This document shows positions 51,697 to 61,664 of a DNA stretch of 64,000 nucleotides, piece by piece. Position numbers and translations under genes: made by a program. Below the pieces are notes generated by a model, which saw only the letters and a program-made list of their open reading frames with translations, was not told where the DNA came from and did no database searches. Source of the DNA: Chryseobacterium wanjuense (lineage in GTDB: Bacteria; Bacteroidota; Bacteroidia; Flavobacteriales; Weeksellaceae); assembly GCF_900111495.1 (NCBI RefSeq), contig NZ_FOIU01000002.1, forward strand, positions 434,001 to 498,000. Reading direction: 5' to 3'. The stretch's first letter is position 1. Every line of letters begins with the position of its first letter.

Positions 51697-53729
51697 TGCG
51701 TAACGGGTTTCGATTTTTTATTTTTTGTTTCGATTTCTATTTGTTTCTGCAGTTTTTCTTTCTGCGTTTTAATGAAATTCAAACTATCCTGAATTCTTTT
51801 TTGTTTCAGAGAATCCGGTTTCGGTTCTACATACAGACCTTTGCGTTTTAAATCGGCAATCCACTGTCTTTTGTATTCAGGCATGAAGCTTGAAGAGGTC
51901 ATTTTTTTGTAAAGATGCTCACGCTTCAAATCTCCCGTGATATATTTTTCAGCAATTACCGTTGCTGCAGGACCCGCCCAGGTTGCCCCGAATCCGGCGT
52001 GTTCCATCACGGCAGCCACCACGATTTTAGGTTTATCAGCAGGGGCAATCAATACAAAGATCGAGTTGTCTTTTCCTTGCGGAACCTGTGCTGTCCCTGT
52101 TTTTGCCAATTGGGTAAAATCGTTTGATTTCAAACCGTGGGCTGTACCTCTCAAAACTACCGCTTCCATCCCTTTCAGTACCGGTTCGAAGTGTTTTTTA
52201 TCAACTAAAGTCTGATGTTTCTTTTTAAATCTAGGATCAGGATTTGGTTTGCCGTCAATTGATTTTACGATGTGAGGCGTGTAGTACCAACCTTTGTTAG
52301 CAATAGCCGCTACGTAGTTTGCCAATTGAAGAGGCGTTACCAGAACATCTCCCTGTCCCATTCCGTTGAAAACAGCTCCTGTTGCCAAAGGATCCCAGTT
52401 TTTAGGATCCTTTTTGGAACCGCTTGCTTTAAGAATAGACTTCATTCTTTTTTCATAAAACTCTCCGGAAGGAATTCTGCCTTTAGCACCAACGGCAAAG
52501 TCATTATTTAAGAATTCTCCTACGCCAAAGCTGCTCATGATCTTCTTCCATTCGTCTACTCCTTTTGAAGGATTTCCCGGGTATTTATTTAAAATAGCTA
52601 AATAAGCATAAGAAAAATAACAGTTACTGGAAATCTGAATCGCAGGAATAAGCGGATCTGCACCACCATGACCTTTAATTCTTAATCCTCTGTAATAAAA
52701 TCCGCCGCCACAAGGGAAAACGGTATTTTCATCCATCACACCCATTTGCATTGCTGACAAAGCCGTCAATAATTTGAAGGTTGATCCCGGAGGATAAGCT
52801 GCCTGAAGCGATCTGTCAAAAGTCGGTTTATTTTCATAAATGGTATCTTTTGAAAGAGCATATAAATTTTTAGATTTATTTGGACCAGTGAAAATATTAG
52901 GATCGATATCCGGTCCGGTTGCTGCCACCAAAACCTCCCCATTATTTGGGTCGATAGCTACGATTGCCCCGTGTTTGTTCACCAGCATTTCCTCGGCCAT
53001 TCTCTGCAGGTCGTAATCGATAGTCAGTGTAATATCCTTTCCGGTAATTACATCTTTATCCAGAGATCCGTTTTTATAAGAACCTATATTTCGAAGCTTG
53101 ATGTCTTTTTGAATGTATTTCATTCCTTTCACTCCCCGAAGCTCCTTTTCATAGGATTTTTCAACACCGGTTTTCCCGATGAAATCTCCAGGTAAATAAT
53201 AGGTTGAATCTTTTTTAATTTCTCTTTCGTTTACCTCACTTGTATAGCCCAAAAGGTTTCCGGAAGTGGAAACTTCGTACTGTCGCTGAGGTCTTTGCAC
53301 AATGCTGAAAGCAGGATATTTAAAGATAATTTCCTGAACCCGTGCAATATCCTCTCTGCTCAGATCCTTCATAAAGGTCATCGGATTCAGCTTGGAATAG
53401 TATTTCTCTTTTTTAATGATATTAATCCTCTTGATGAAATCAGTCTTCGAGATTTTCATTAAATTACAAAAGCCAAGCGTATCAAAATCGGGCTTCATCA
53501 AAGCCTGGGTAAAAGATATTTCATAGGCCGGCTGGTTACCCACAAGGATTTTCCCATTACGATCGAAAATCACTCCTCTTTGAGGAATTACGTATTCGAT
53601 TTTAATGGAAGTATTCGCAGCATTTAAAGCATAACGATCTGTAAACAATTGTAAATAGGCCAGTCTCGTCACGAAAATCAAGGCGACAATTACTAGTACG
53701 GAAAAAATTTTTAAATAACGTGTGTTCAA
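51693..53729 (-). CDS. mrdA: Penicillin-binding protein 2
   Basis: 678 residues; elongation-specific D,D-transpeptidase. One N-terminal membrane segment (about 7-27), a dimerisation domain with RGVIFDRNG, then the transpeptidase domain with the active-site S316-T-F-K319, SSN (in IQISSNCYF) and KTGT (in AKTGTAQVPQG). A basic C-terminal tail follows. It overlaps both mreD and rodA by 4 nt, showing translational coupling. Confidence 0.95.
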   Translation of the reverse strand: MNTRYLKIFSVLVIVALIFVTRLAYLQLFTDRYALNAANTSIKIEYVIPQRGVIFDRNGKILVGNQPAYEISFTQALMKPDFDTLGFCNLMKISKTDFIKRINIIKKEKYYSKLNPMTFMKDLSREDIARVQEIIFKYPAFSIVQRPQRQYEVSTSGNLLGYTSEVNEREIKKDSTYYLPGDFIGKTGVEKSYEKELRGVKGMKYIQKDIKLRNIGSYKNGSLDKDVITGKDITLTIDYDLQRMAEEMLVNKHGAIVAIDPNNGEVLVAATGPDIDPNIFTGPNKSKNLYALSKDTIYENKPTFDRSLQAAYPPGSTFKLLTALSAMQMGVMDENTVFPCGGGFYYRGLRIKGHGGADPLIPAIQISSNCYFSYAYLAILNKYPGNPSKGVDEWKKIMSSFGVGEFLNNDFAVGAKGRIPSGEFYEKRMKSILKASGSKKDPKNWDPLATGAVFNGMGQGDVLVTPLQLANYVAAIANKGWYYTPHIVKSIDGKPNPDPRFKKKHQTLVDKKHFEPVLKGMEAVVLRGTAHGLKSNDFTQLAKTGTAQVPQGKDNSIFVLIAPADKPKIVVAAVMEHAGFGATWAGPAATVIAEKYITGDLKREHLYKKMTSSSFMPEYKRQWIADLKRKGLYVEPKPDSLKQKRIQDSLNFIKTQKEKLQKQIEIETKNKKSKPVTQ

Positions 53730-54232
53730 ACTTTTTGTTTGATTTTAAATATTAATGCATATATAACGATAAAGATAAATGAAATTATACTTGTTATCGA
53801 TACATTAAGTAATATTTCAAAAAATCTACTAAACTTAAAGAACTCTATATATTGTACTAAAAGCTGATGTAAGAAGATACTCGAGAACAAAAACAGTAAA
53901 AACTGTGCCCATTGCAGGGACTGAAATGAAAAGAAATCTGTAGAAGTATCTGTAGATGTTCTGAAAATCAAGGTTCTGAAATAGGCAATCAGGGTTGTTG
54001 CAAATGCATTGATTCCCCATGAATAGAGGAACGCGTCAACCGATAAACCGATCAGAAAACTTAAAATCAAAAACTGAAATTTATTTCTAAAAAAAGGATA
54101 AAACATAACAAAAACAGGATATAACACCGGTGTGTATTTCCCAAAAAAAGTGATCCTGTTCAGTACAAAAATTTGTAATGCAACCAGGAAAATCATGATC
54201 AATATGTCCGTAAATAAAGTTCTGCTAATCAT
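53726..54232 (-). CDS. mreD: Rod-shape determining protein MreD
   Basis: 168 residues, almost wholly hydrophobic, with five or six membrane segments. The sequence is poorly conserved but position between mreC (8-nt overlap) and mrdA (4-nt overlap) and SFLIGLSVDAFLYSWGINAF support the call. Confidence 0.88.
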   Translation of the reverse strand: MISRTLFTDILIMIFLVALQIFVLNRITFFGKYTPVLYPVFVMFYPFFRNKFQFLILSFLIGLSVDAFLYSWGINAFATTLIAYFRTLIFRTSTDTSTDFFSFQSLQWAQFLLFLFSSIFLHQLLVQYIEFFKFSRFFEILLNVSITSIISFIFIVIYALIFKIKQKV

Positions 54233-55079
54233 TTTCCTTTTTTATTACAGCTTGCATTGTATCCTGAATCTTTTGTACCTCAGCTTTTTTAAGATTTTTA
54301 ACTACAAAAACCTTGTTCAAAGATCCCATTTTTTCACTTAATTCTACTGAGATATCCCAGAAACCTGTTTTATTATCTACGGAATATCCCGCAATTGTAC
54401 CAATCATTACCCCTTTAGGAAAAATTGCCGACTTCCCGTCTGTCACGACAGTATCGCCAATTTTCAAGGCAACATATTTAGGAATATCTGCCAAATGCAT
54501 TACTCTGGAATTGTCTCCATTCCAGGTCAATGTCCCAAAATATCCTGAATTTTTTAGCGCGGCATTGATCCTGATTTTATTGACACTTAAAACCGACTGA
54601 ACCAGCGCGTAACTATCTGTAGAATTGATCACGATTCCCGCAACACCTCTAGGAGCCATTACTCCCATTTGCGGAAATACGCCGTCTCTCCTCCCTCTGT
54701 TTATTGTAAAGTAATTATTTCTTCTGTTGATGCTGTTGAAAACAATCTCTCCGTCAACAAATGTATAGATCTGTCCGCCTCCCAATGTATCATGAACTTT
54801 TCTGAACTGAGGGTTTTTCGCACCCTGCCTTCCGTAAAGTTCGACCATCAAAGCTTTGTTTTGAGCTACAAGATCTTCATTGATCTGTTTTAGTTTAAGA
54901 TACGAAACTCCTTCATCAATATATCCGGAAACCCAAGAGTTCAGCGCAGCTGATTGACCCGCGATCCAGGATTTCTGCATGGCATTTTTAGAGAATATCA
55001 GAACCAGAGCAATAATTTGCAGGAATATAAAGAAGACAAAAAGAGCATTCTTCGAAAATAATCTCAGCAAAAATCCCAT
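54225..55079 (-). CDS. mreC: Rod-shape determining protein MreC
   Basis: 284 residues. A short cytoplasmic N terminus, one membrane segment (about 12-30), a coiled coil (about 55-80) and the periplasmic MreC beta domain with GVAGIVINSTDSYALVQSV and SRVMHLADIPKYV. It links MreB to the periplasmic elongation machinery. It lies 25 nt after mreB. Confidence 0.92.
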   Translation of the reverse strand: MGFLLRLFSKNALFVFFIFLQIIALVLIFSKNAMQKSWIAGQSAALNSWVSGYIDEGVSYLKLKQINEDLVAQNKALMVELYGRQGAKNPQFRKVHDTLGGGQIYTFVDGEIVFNSINRRNNYFTINRGRRDGVFPQMGVMAPRGVAGIVINSTDSYALVQSVLSVNKIRINAALKNSGYFGTLTWNGDNSRVMHLADIPKYVALKIGDTVVTDGKSAIFPKGVMIGTIAGYSVDNKTGFWDISVELSEKMGSLNKVFVVKNLKKAEVQKIQDTMQAVIKKEND

Positions 55080-55104
55080 TCAGATGTGTTCGTAAAAGTT
55101 AGAA

Positions 55105-56130
55105 TTATTTAATTAAGAAATTGAATTTATCCATATTCTTAAGCGCAATACCTGTTCCGCGAACTACAGCTCTCAACGGATCTTCTGCAACAAATACAGG
55201 AAGACCGGTTTTTTTGTGTAATCTATCCGCAAGACCTCTCAATAAAGCACCACCACCAGCAAGATAAATACCTGTTTTGTAGATATCGGCAGCCAATTCC
55301 GGAGGTGTAAGAGAAAGAGTTTCCATTACGGCATCTTCAATTCTGATGATAGATTTGTCTAATGCACGAGCGATCTCTTTGTACCCAACCATGATTTCTT
55401 TTGGCTTCCCGGTGATAAGGTCTCTACCCTGTACCGGAATATCTTCGATATCAACATCAAGATCTTCCACAGCAGAACCTACTTCGATTTTGATTCTCTC
55501 TGCCGTTCTTTCACCGATGTAAAGATTGTGGTGAGTTCTCAGGTAGTAAGCGATGTCATTTGTAAATACGTCACCTGCAATTTTCACAGATTTGTCACAA
55601 ACGATACCTCCCAAAGCTACCACAGCAATTTCTGTAGTACCGCCACCTATGTCGATGATCATATTACCCTCAGGTTTTTGAACGTCGATTCCAACCCCGA
55701 TAGCTGCTGCCATTGGTTCGTAAATCAATCGAACTTCTTTAGCATTTACTTTCTGAGCAGAATCTCTTACCGCTCTTTTTTCAACTTCAGTGATACCGGA
55801 AGGAATACAGATCACAATTCTAAGTGCAGGCTGAATGAATTTCCCTTTAATTCCGGGAATTTTTTTGATAAATTCTTTAATCATGTGTTCAGAAGCGTGG
55901 AAATCTGCAATCACCCCATCTTTCAACGGACGGATTGTCTTGATATCCTCGTGAGTTTTACCCTGCATATGTTTTGCCTGCTCACCGACGGCAATCGGTC
56001 TCCCCGTAGAACGCTCAATTGCAACAATTGACGGCTGATCTATAACAATTTTATTATTATGGATGATAAGGGTGTTGGCAGTACCAAGGTCTATCGCAAT
56101 TTCTTGCGTAAACATATCGAATAAACTCAT
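55105..56130 (-). CDS. mreB: Rod-shape determining protein MreB
   Basis: 341 residues from the ATG chosen here; the longer start is rejected because the -7 box (CAAAGATA on the + strand, 56159-56166) lies within it. Bacterial actin: phosphate 1 loop IAIDLGTANTL, PLKDGVIADFHASEHMIKEF, GGGTTEIAVVALGG, and the adenine motif in LAGGGALLRGL. First gene of the cell-shape operon, divergent from hemA. Confidence 0.96.
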   Translation of the reverse strand: MSLFDMFTQEIAIDLGTANTLIIHNNKIVIDQPSIVAIERSTGRPIAVGEQAKHMQGKTHEDIKTIRPLKDGVIADFHASEHMIKEFIKKIPGIKGKFIQPALRIVICIPSGITEVEKRAVRDSAQKVNAKEVRLIYEPMAAAIGVGIDVQKPEGNMIIDIGGGTTEIAVVALGGIVCDKSVKIAGDVFTNDIAYYLRTHHNLYIGERTAERIKIEVGSAVEDLDVDIEDIPVQGRDLITGKPKEIMVGYKEIARALDKSIIRIEDAVMETLSLTPPELAADIYKTGIYLAGGGALLRGLADRLHKKTGLPVFVAEDPLRAVVRGTGIALKNMDKFNFLIK

Positions 56131-56158
56131 ATTTTCCTTCTGATTTTTTAAAGAGTTA

Positions 56159-56166
56159 CAAAGATA
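56159..56166 (-). promoter_or_regulatory. -7 promoter element of the mreB operon
   Basis: TATCTTTG on the minus strand, about 29 nt before the mreB ATG. Confidence 0.6.
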
Positions 56167-56509
56167 TAAATTTAAGACAACCAAAGAAATTCCGCGAGCA
56201 TATAATTTGGTTAAAATTTTATTAAAATTTTCAAGATCTTATTAACTTTTACTTTAATCAATTACAGACTTTAATTTAAACCAGAATTAAGTTAATTTCC
56301 AGGCCGGAAGCGGGAAGATAGAAGGTGTGAGTTTTCACAATTTATAAAAGACAAACCATTTTCTGTGTCGAATGTTCTTGAACCGTTAAAATTTAACAAA
56401 AAAATTTAACTTTTCTTATTCATTCAAAACTTATTTAGAAGGAAACCAAAATAGTTTTTCACGATAATTATCATATACATTATCAGAAAACGATTTATGA
56501 AAAAAAACG

Positions 56510-56517
56510 TAAATTTG
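56510..56517 (+). promoter_or_regulatory. -7 promoter element of hemA
   Basis: TAAATTTG, 9 nt before the ATG at 56527. It lies inside the upstream in-frame extension and so decides the start; the leader is very short. The 396-nt divergent spacer to mreB holds no other recognisable feature. Confidence 0.55.
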
Positions 56518-56526
56518 CGACTGCTT

Positions 56527-57801
56527 ATGTTACAGTATTCCAACATCCATCAAACGTCGAATTTTGCCGTACTTTCCATTAGCTTCGAAAAGGCTGATGT
56601 AGAAACGAGGGGGAAGTTTGCCTTCTTTGATGAAAACATCAAAAACTTTGTTACCCGAATTCATGATGAAGATTTAGGGGACGCATTCGTGGTATCAACA
56701 TGTAACAGAACCGAAATTTACACCACCTCTCCCAACTACCTTTTGGTAGCCGAAGAATATTGTAAAACGATTGGGGTGAATCTGATGGATTTTCTTCAGT
56801 TTGCCAATATTCTGACAAAGGAAGAAGCTCTGATCCATTTATTCAGAGTGGCAGCCGGTCTGGAGAGCCAGATCATCGGGGATTTTGAAATTATCGGACA
56901 GATCAAAAAAGCATACAACCGTTTCAAAAAAGAGAGACAAAATTCTAATCCCTTTTTAGAAAGGGCGATTAATTCTGCCATTCAGATTTCGAAAAGAATT
57001 AAAAACGAAACCGGAATTTCCAACGGTGCGGCTTCCGTTTCTTATGCGGCGGTTCATTATATTTTAAACAATCAAAAAAGAATTACCGAAAAAAATATTC
57101 TTCTTTTGGGTGTTGGCGAAATCGGGCAAAATACCGTTGAAAATTTGGTAAAGCACGTTTATCAGCCAAAAATTAAAATTGCCAACAGAACTCAGGAAAC
57201 GGCAGCGAAAATTTCTGAGAAATACAATATTCCTCATATTGATTATGCTGATTTTGATCAAGAACTAAAAAACACAGACATTCTTATTGTTGCCACCGGA
57301 GCAAGACATCCGATCGTGAACAAGTCTCACTTCCCGAACGGAAAGGAAACGCTGGTGATCGACCTTTCAATTCCGAACAACGTAGACAAAAATGTTATCG
57401 AAAATGAAAATGTAACATTGATAGATGTCGACGAGCTTTCCAAACAAATCCAGGAGACCATCCAGCAAAGGGAAAAAGAAGTTCCGAAAGCTGAAAAAAT
57501 TATTAAAGAGCTTGCAAAAGACTTCCTCGAATGGGAAAAAAAGAGAAGACTGGCTCCCAATATTCACCATTTCAAAGCGGTTTTAAAGAACATGGAACGC
57601 AACGAAATGCACAATTTTTACAAAAAAAATAAATACATAAACATCACGGACATGGAACTTTCCGATAAAATGATTCAGAAAATTACCAACCGTTTTGCAA
57701 AATATATTATCGATAATCCGTTAAAAGCCGAAGAAATTAGTAAATTAATGCACGAAATATTAGTTGAACAACCAAACAACGAATTCAATGAAAAGCATTA
57801 G
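56527..57801 (+). CDS. hemA: Glutamyl-tRNA reductase
   Basis: 424 residues; NADPH reduction of glutamyl-tRNA to glutamate-1-semialdehyde, the first committed step of C5-pathway haem synthesis. The catalytic cysteine is C59 (in VVSTCNRTEIY). The NADPH-binding motif is LLGVGEIGQNTVENLVKHVY and the C-terminal helical dimerisation domain is present. It overlaps hemC by 14 nt and heads the hem operon. Confidence 0.95.
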   Translation: MLQYSNIHQTSNFAVLSISFEKADVETRGKFAFFDENIKNFVTRIHDEDLGDAFVVSTCNRTEIYTTSPNYLLVAEEYCKTIGVNLMDFLQFANILTKEEALIHLFRVAAGLESQIIGDFEIIGQIKKAYNRFKKERQNSNPFLERAINSAIQISKRIKNETGISNGAASVSYAAVHYILNNQKRITEKNILLLGVGEIGQNTVENLVKHVYQPKIKIANRTQETAAKISEKYNIPHIDYADFDQELKNTDILIVATGARHPIVNKSHFPNGKETLVIDLSIPNNVDKNVIENENVTLIDVDELSKQIQETIQQREKEVPKAEKIIKELAKDFLEWEKKRRLAPNIHHFKAVLKNMERNEMHNFYKKNKYINITDMELSDKMIQKITNRFAKYIIDNPLKAEEISKLMHEILVEQPNNEFNEKH

Positions 57802-58699
57802 AATCGGAACAAGAAATTCCGCACTTGCACTTTGGCAGGCGAGAGAAGTTGCGAGGCACCTTCAAAATAATAATTATTTAACGGATATCGTTCCTATCGT
57901 ATCTTCTGGCGATAAAAATCTCAATCAGCCGCTTTATTCTTTAGGAATCACGGGAGTTTTCACAAGAGATCTCGATACCGCATTACTGAATGACGAGATT
58001 GACATCGCCGTGCATTCTTTAAAAGATGTACCTACCGTACTTCCCGAAAATATTGAACTGATTGCCCATCTGGAAAGAGATTTCCCTCAGGATGTCCTGA
58101 TCCGTAAAGAATCTTCAAGAAACAAAGAATTTCATGAGCTTAAACTGGCAACAAGCAGTTTGAGAAGAAGAGCTTTCTGGCTGAGAAACTTCCCGAACGC
58201 TGAGTTTTCGGATATCCGCGGAAATATCCAGACGCGTCTTCAGAAACTGGAAGAACAGGATTTTGATGCAACGATTTTATCTTTGGCAGGAATCAAAAGA
58301 ATGAAAATGGACATTGATTATGAAATGCTTCCGATGATGATTTCCGCGCCGTCTCAGGGTGTAATTGCTGTTGCAGGGCACTCTCACAAACAGGAGATTA
58401 ATGATATTGTAAGGAAAATTAATCATAAAAAAACACAGATCTGTGTTGAGATTGAGAGAAATTTCCTGAATACTCTGGAAGGAGGATGTACCGCACCTAT
58501 CGGAGCTTTTGCGGAAATTTTTGATGATCAGATCCGTTTCAAAGCAGCACTTTGCTCGCTGGATGGCAAAAACTGCATCGCAACCGACGAAAATTTTGTT
58601 TATAATGAAGAAGAAAATTATGGCAAAAAATTTGCGAAGATCGTTCTTGAAAACGGAGGAAAAGAATTAATGACTGAAATTAAAGGTCAGATAAAGTAA
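57788..58699 (+). CDS. hemC: Hydroxymethylbilane synthase
   Basis: 303 residues from the internal ATG, chosen because the family begins with the RIGTRNSALALWQA strand. Four porphobilinogen units are polymerised on a dipyrromethane cofactor attached to C234 (in LEGGCTAPIGA). LATSSLRRRAFWLRNFP and DIRGNIQTRL are intact. It is coupled to hemA and precedes hemD. Confidence 0.95.
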   Translation: MKSIRIGTRNSALALWQAREVARHLQNNNYLTDIVPIVSSGDKNLNQPLYSLGITGVFTRDLDTALLNDEIDIAVHSLKDVPTVLPENIELIAHLERDFPQDVLIRKESSRNKEFHELKLATSSLRRRAFWLRNFPNAEFSDIRGNIQTRLQKLEEQDFDATILSLAGIKRMKMDIDYEMLPMMISAPSQGVIAVAGHSHKQEINDIVRKINHKKTQICVEIERNFLNTLEGGCTAPIGAFAEIFDDQIRFKAALCSLDGKNCIATDENFVYNEEENYGKKFAKIVLENGGKELMTEIKGQIK

Positions 58700-58781
58700 A
58701 ACTGTTTAGGCTGATGAGTTAATAAACTGATGAGCCTTTTGCAATACATTTCATCATCAAGCTTCTTCAAGTTCACAAAAC

Positions 58782-59462
58782 ATGAAAATCTTATTTACCA
58801 AAAATATAGACCAGGCTATCATATCCAAAGAGTTAGGAGAAGATATCCTGGTTGATTGTGTTGAGGTAATTAAGACCAATTCTATTAAAGTAAATCCTTT
58901 TGATTTAAAAAATTACTCCCTGATTTTTACCAGTGCAAACGGAGTAAATGCCTTTTTTAAAAATCGTTTTAAGCCTAACGAAGATTTTACAGCAAAAAAT
59001 TACAATAAGATCTATTGTGTCGGTGAAAAAACAAAGCGGGAGCTCAGGAAACACGGTTTCGGAACTTTCAAGGTTTTGAAAAATGCGGAGACACTTTCGA
59101 AGTTTATTATAAGCCATTGCCAGCACGAAAAATTTCTTCACTTCTGTGGAAATATGGCACTGGATGTATTGGACAGAAATCTGCCACTGCAAAATATTAA
59201 GTATAAAAAAGTTACCGTTTATAATACGGAAGAACTCAATCCTCTGATAACTGAAAAATATCATGCGGCTGTTTTTTTTAGTCCAAGCGGAGTTCGTAGT
59301 TTTGCAAAACAAAATTCTTTTGATGATATGATGCTATTTTCAATTGGAGAAACGACTTCCAGCGAAATAAAAAAATATGTCTCAAAACAGATCTTCACGT
59401 CTGAGGAGAATACATTGGCATCTGTTTTGAATCTTATCCGAAGAACAATTAAAAAAACATAA
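58782..59462 (+). CDS. hemD: Uroporphyrinogen-III synthase
   Basis: 226 residues. The family is weakly conserved, but the two-domain layout, SLIFTSANGVNAFF near residue 45, IYCVGEKTKRELRKHGFG and VFFSPSGVRSF near residue 165, together with its place between hemC and hemE, identify it. It closes the tetrapyrrole ring with inversion of ring D. It ends 5 nt before a small lipoprotein gene. Confidence 0.88.
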   Translation: MKILFTKNIDQAIISKELGEDILVDCVEVIKTNSIKVNPFDLKNYSLIFTSANGVNAFFKNRFKPNEDFTAKNYNKIYCVGEKTKRELRKHGFGTFKVLKNAETLSKFIISHCQHEKFLHFCGNMALDVLDRNLPLQNIKYKKVTVYNTEELNPLITEKYHAAVFFSPSGVRSFAKQNSFDDMMLFSIGETTSSEIKKYVSKQIFTSEENTLASVLNLIRRTIKKT

Positions 59463-59467
59463 AAAAA

Positions 59468-59914
59468 ATGAAAAAATTAGCACTTTTATTACTGTTGATT
59501 ACAATCACATTTTCCTGCACACAACATACAGGAAATAATGCATCTCACCAAGTTCCTTACACGGAAGCACAGAGATATTTTATCAAGAATACCATTAATA
59601 CTGATGTTGTTACCTTTAAAAAATTAACTTCTCAGGAAGAATTTGATGAAGTGTGTGGCGCAGCTACCGTAATGGGACCTAATGGAAGCCCTACTAAGAT
59701 CGATTTTACTAAAAGCTATGCCATTGCCTTATACGGTCCGTTGACCAATAAAAACCCGATTTTAACTATCACCAGCCTGATAAAGGATGACGGCAATATC
59801 GTTCTTTCGTACACATTGAAAGAAGGAGAAACGCTTTCCTATACAACACGCGCAGCAAAAGTACTTATTGTCAGCAAGCAATATGCCGGCAATATCAGTT
59901 TAAATAAATTATGA
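59468..59914 (+). CDS. Lipoprotein of unknown function within the hem operon
   Basis: 148 residues. Lipoprotein signal with the lipobox ITFSC. The rest is a compact soluble domain ([40 protein letters not shown]). It starts 5 nt after hemD and overlaps hemE by 4 nt (ATGA), so it is translated with the haem genes. I do not recognise the family; a haem or envelope role is unproven. Confidence 0.75.
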   Translation: MKKLALLLLLITITFSCTQHTGNNASHQVPYTEAQRYFIKNTINTDVVTFKKLTSQEEFDEVCGAATVMGPNGSPTKIDFTKSYAIALYGPLTNKNPILTITSLIKDDGNIVLSYTLKEGETLSYTTRAAKVLIVSKQYAGNISLNKL

Positions 59915-60942
59915 TTAAGAACGACCTATATTTAAAAGCTCTTCGCGGAGAAACCGTAGAAAGACCACCTGTCTGGATGATGAGACAAGCCGGAAGATAC
60001 CTCCCGGAATTCATTGCTCTTCGTGACAAATATGATTTTTTCACAAGATGTCAGACTCCTGAACTCGCATCCGAAATCACGGTGCAGCCCATCAGAAGAT
60101 ATCCTCTGGATGCAGCCATCCTGTTTTCAGATATTCTGGTAGTTCCTCAGGCAATGGGGATTGATTTTAAAATGAAAGAATCAGTGGGGCCATGGTTGGA
60201 TAACCCGATCAGAACGATGGAGGATGTTCAGAACGTTGTGGTTCCTGATGTGAACGATACATTAGGATACGTTTTCGATGCCATTGAACTGACTTTGCAA
60301 AAACTGGACAATGAAATTCCATTGATTGGTTTTGCAGGTTCTCCCTGGACTATTCTGTGCTACTGCGTAGAAGGAAAAGGAAGCAAAGCTTTTGATATAG
60401 CGAAATCTTTCTGTTTCCAGCAACCGGAAGCAGCTCATTTATTACTTCAGAAAATTACTGATACCACGATCGCTTATCTGAAAAGAAAAGTTGAAAAAGG
60501 AGTGGCAGCCGTTCAGGTTTTCGATTCCTGGGGCGGAATGCTTTCTCCGGCAGATTATCAGGAATTTTCATGGAAATATATTAATCAGATTGTAGAAGCA
60601 TTAAGTCCGCTTACCCATGTTGTGGTTTTCGGGAAAGGATGTTGGTTTGCATTGGAGGAAATGACGATGTCTAAAGCTTCGGCTTTGGGTGTTGACTGGA
60701 CCATCACTCCGGAATTTGCAAGAACACTGACGAATCATACCATGACGCTTCAGGGAAATTTTGATCCTGCGAGATTACATTCTACTCCTGAAACGATTAA
60801 GAAAATGGTTCATGAAATGATCAGCCGTTTCGGAAAAGACAGATATATTGCAAATCTCGGACACGGAATTCTGCCGAATATTCCTTTGGAAAATGCTGAA
60901 GCGTTTATCCGAGCGGTGGTGGATTGGAAGCCGAATAATTAA
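59911..60942 (+). CDS. hemE: Uroporphyrinogen decarboxylase
   Basis: 343 residues; removes four acetate carboxyls to give coproporphyrinogen III. Signatures [16 protein letters not shown] near the start, [26 protein letters not shown] and the C-terminal GHGILPN are intact. Last gene of the hem cluster here; the following 720 nt are intergenic. Confidence 0.96.
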   Translation: MIKNDLYLKALRGETVERPPVWMMRQAGRYLPEFIALRDKYDFFTRCQTPELASEITVQPIRRYPLDAAILFSDILVVPQAMGIDFKMKESVGPWLDNPIRTMEDVQNVVVPDVNDTLGYVFDAIELTLQKLDNEIPLIGFAGSPWTILCYCVEGKGSKAFDIAKSFCFQQPEAAHLLLQKITDTTIAYLKRKVEKGVAAVQVFDSWGGMLSPADYQEFSWKYINQIVEALSPLTHVVVFGKGCWFALEEMTMSKASALGVDWTITPEFARTLTNHTMTLQGNFDPARLHSTPETIKKMVHEMISRFGKDRYIANLGHGILPNIPLENAEAFIRAVVDWKPNN

Positions 60943-60989
60943 TTATTCATCTCCCACAGATTTCACTGATTGATACAGATTTTACAGCA

Positions 60990-61080
60990 TGCTTGTCATT
61001 CCGGAGGAATCTCAACAAAGTATTTTGTAAAATAATATTTAAATTTTAAGCCTAGATTCCTACGGAATGACAAACTTAAC
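60990..61080. repeat. REP-like inverted element, GTCATTCCG family
   Basis: GTCATTCCGGAGGAATCT at 61004 and AGATTCCTACGGAATGAC ending about 61072 form a degenerate inverted pair with an AT-rich centre. Relatives at 16048-16130 and 24608-24671. Confidence 0.6.
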
Positions 61081-61117
61081 GCAAGCTTTATGTAAAAATT
61101 TTAGTTCAAAATAGAAC

Positions 61118-61155
61118 AAAAACTCCCTTCCAGCAATTGAAAGGGAGTTTTTTAT
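61118..61155 (+). terminator. Hairpin terminator downstream of hemE
   Basis: 12-bp perfect stem AAAAACTCCCTT / AAGGGAGTTTTT with an 11-nt loop and T-run. It lies about 180 nt after hemE, beyond a REP-like element. Confidence 0.7.
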
Positions 61156-61324
61156 GAGTAAAATAATTAATCATTAGTTGATTTCTGTAATGAAATCTTC
61201 TTTTGGTTTTCTCACTTACTTCATATATGACGATTCTTAAGTATCGATTTTTAAATTGGTTTATCGTTAATATCTATTTATTGGAATGATTTTAATTTTC
61301 TTTAAATGTATTTCCATAAAAGTT

Positions 61325-61530
61325 TGTCAGGCTGAAAGCATCTAGTTGTGACCATAGTCTTTTTCTAATACTATGCTTGGATCCTTCCAGAATGATAATC
61401 TGTCTGGATGTTTAGAGTCTGTATTAAAGACTGGAGTCCTTTGATGGCTGAGGAAGAGAGAAGTCGCGCTCCTGCTGTACTAGCCCTGATCGGAGCGATT
61501 GTTTGAGCTCATTTTTTGTTTTTGGTTAGA
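61325..61530. repeat. REP-like half elements in the hemE-sufS spacer
   Basis: TTTGTCAGGCTGAAAGCATC (reverse complement of a stretch near 45945), TACTATGCTTGGATCCTTCC (as at 16099), and at 61478-61530 a TAGCCCTGAT...TTTGAGCTCATTTTTTG half copy of the element at 17150. No gene is present in 60943-61664. Confidence 0.5.
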
Positions 61531-61607
61531 TAAATTTATGTAATTATTTCAACTTAAAAATGAATTTTGGTTTAAAAAATATTCGTTTTCAATAATTTAG
61601 GCAAATA

Positions 61608-61640
61608 AAAAATCATCTCTGAAATATCAGGATGATTTTT
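61608..61640 (-). terminator. sufS terminator
   Basis: AAAAATCATC / GATGATTTTT stem with an inner CTGA / TCAG extension; on the minus strand it ends in a T-run after the sufS stop. Confidence 0.75.
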
Positions 61641-61664
61641 ATACTATTTTTTTAAAATATTTTT

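Noticed and set aside
55528..56031. Open + strand frame opposite mreB
   Set aside because: It is a shadow of a highly conserved gene, with a Cys/His/Phe/Asn-rich sequence typical of antisense frames.
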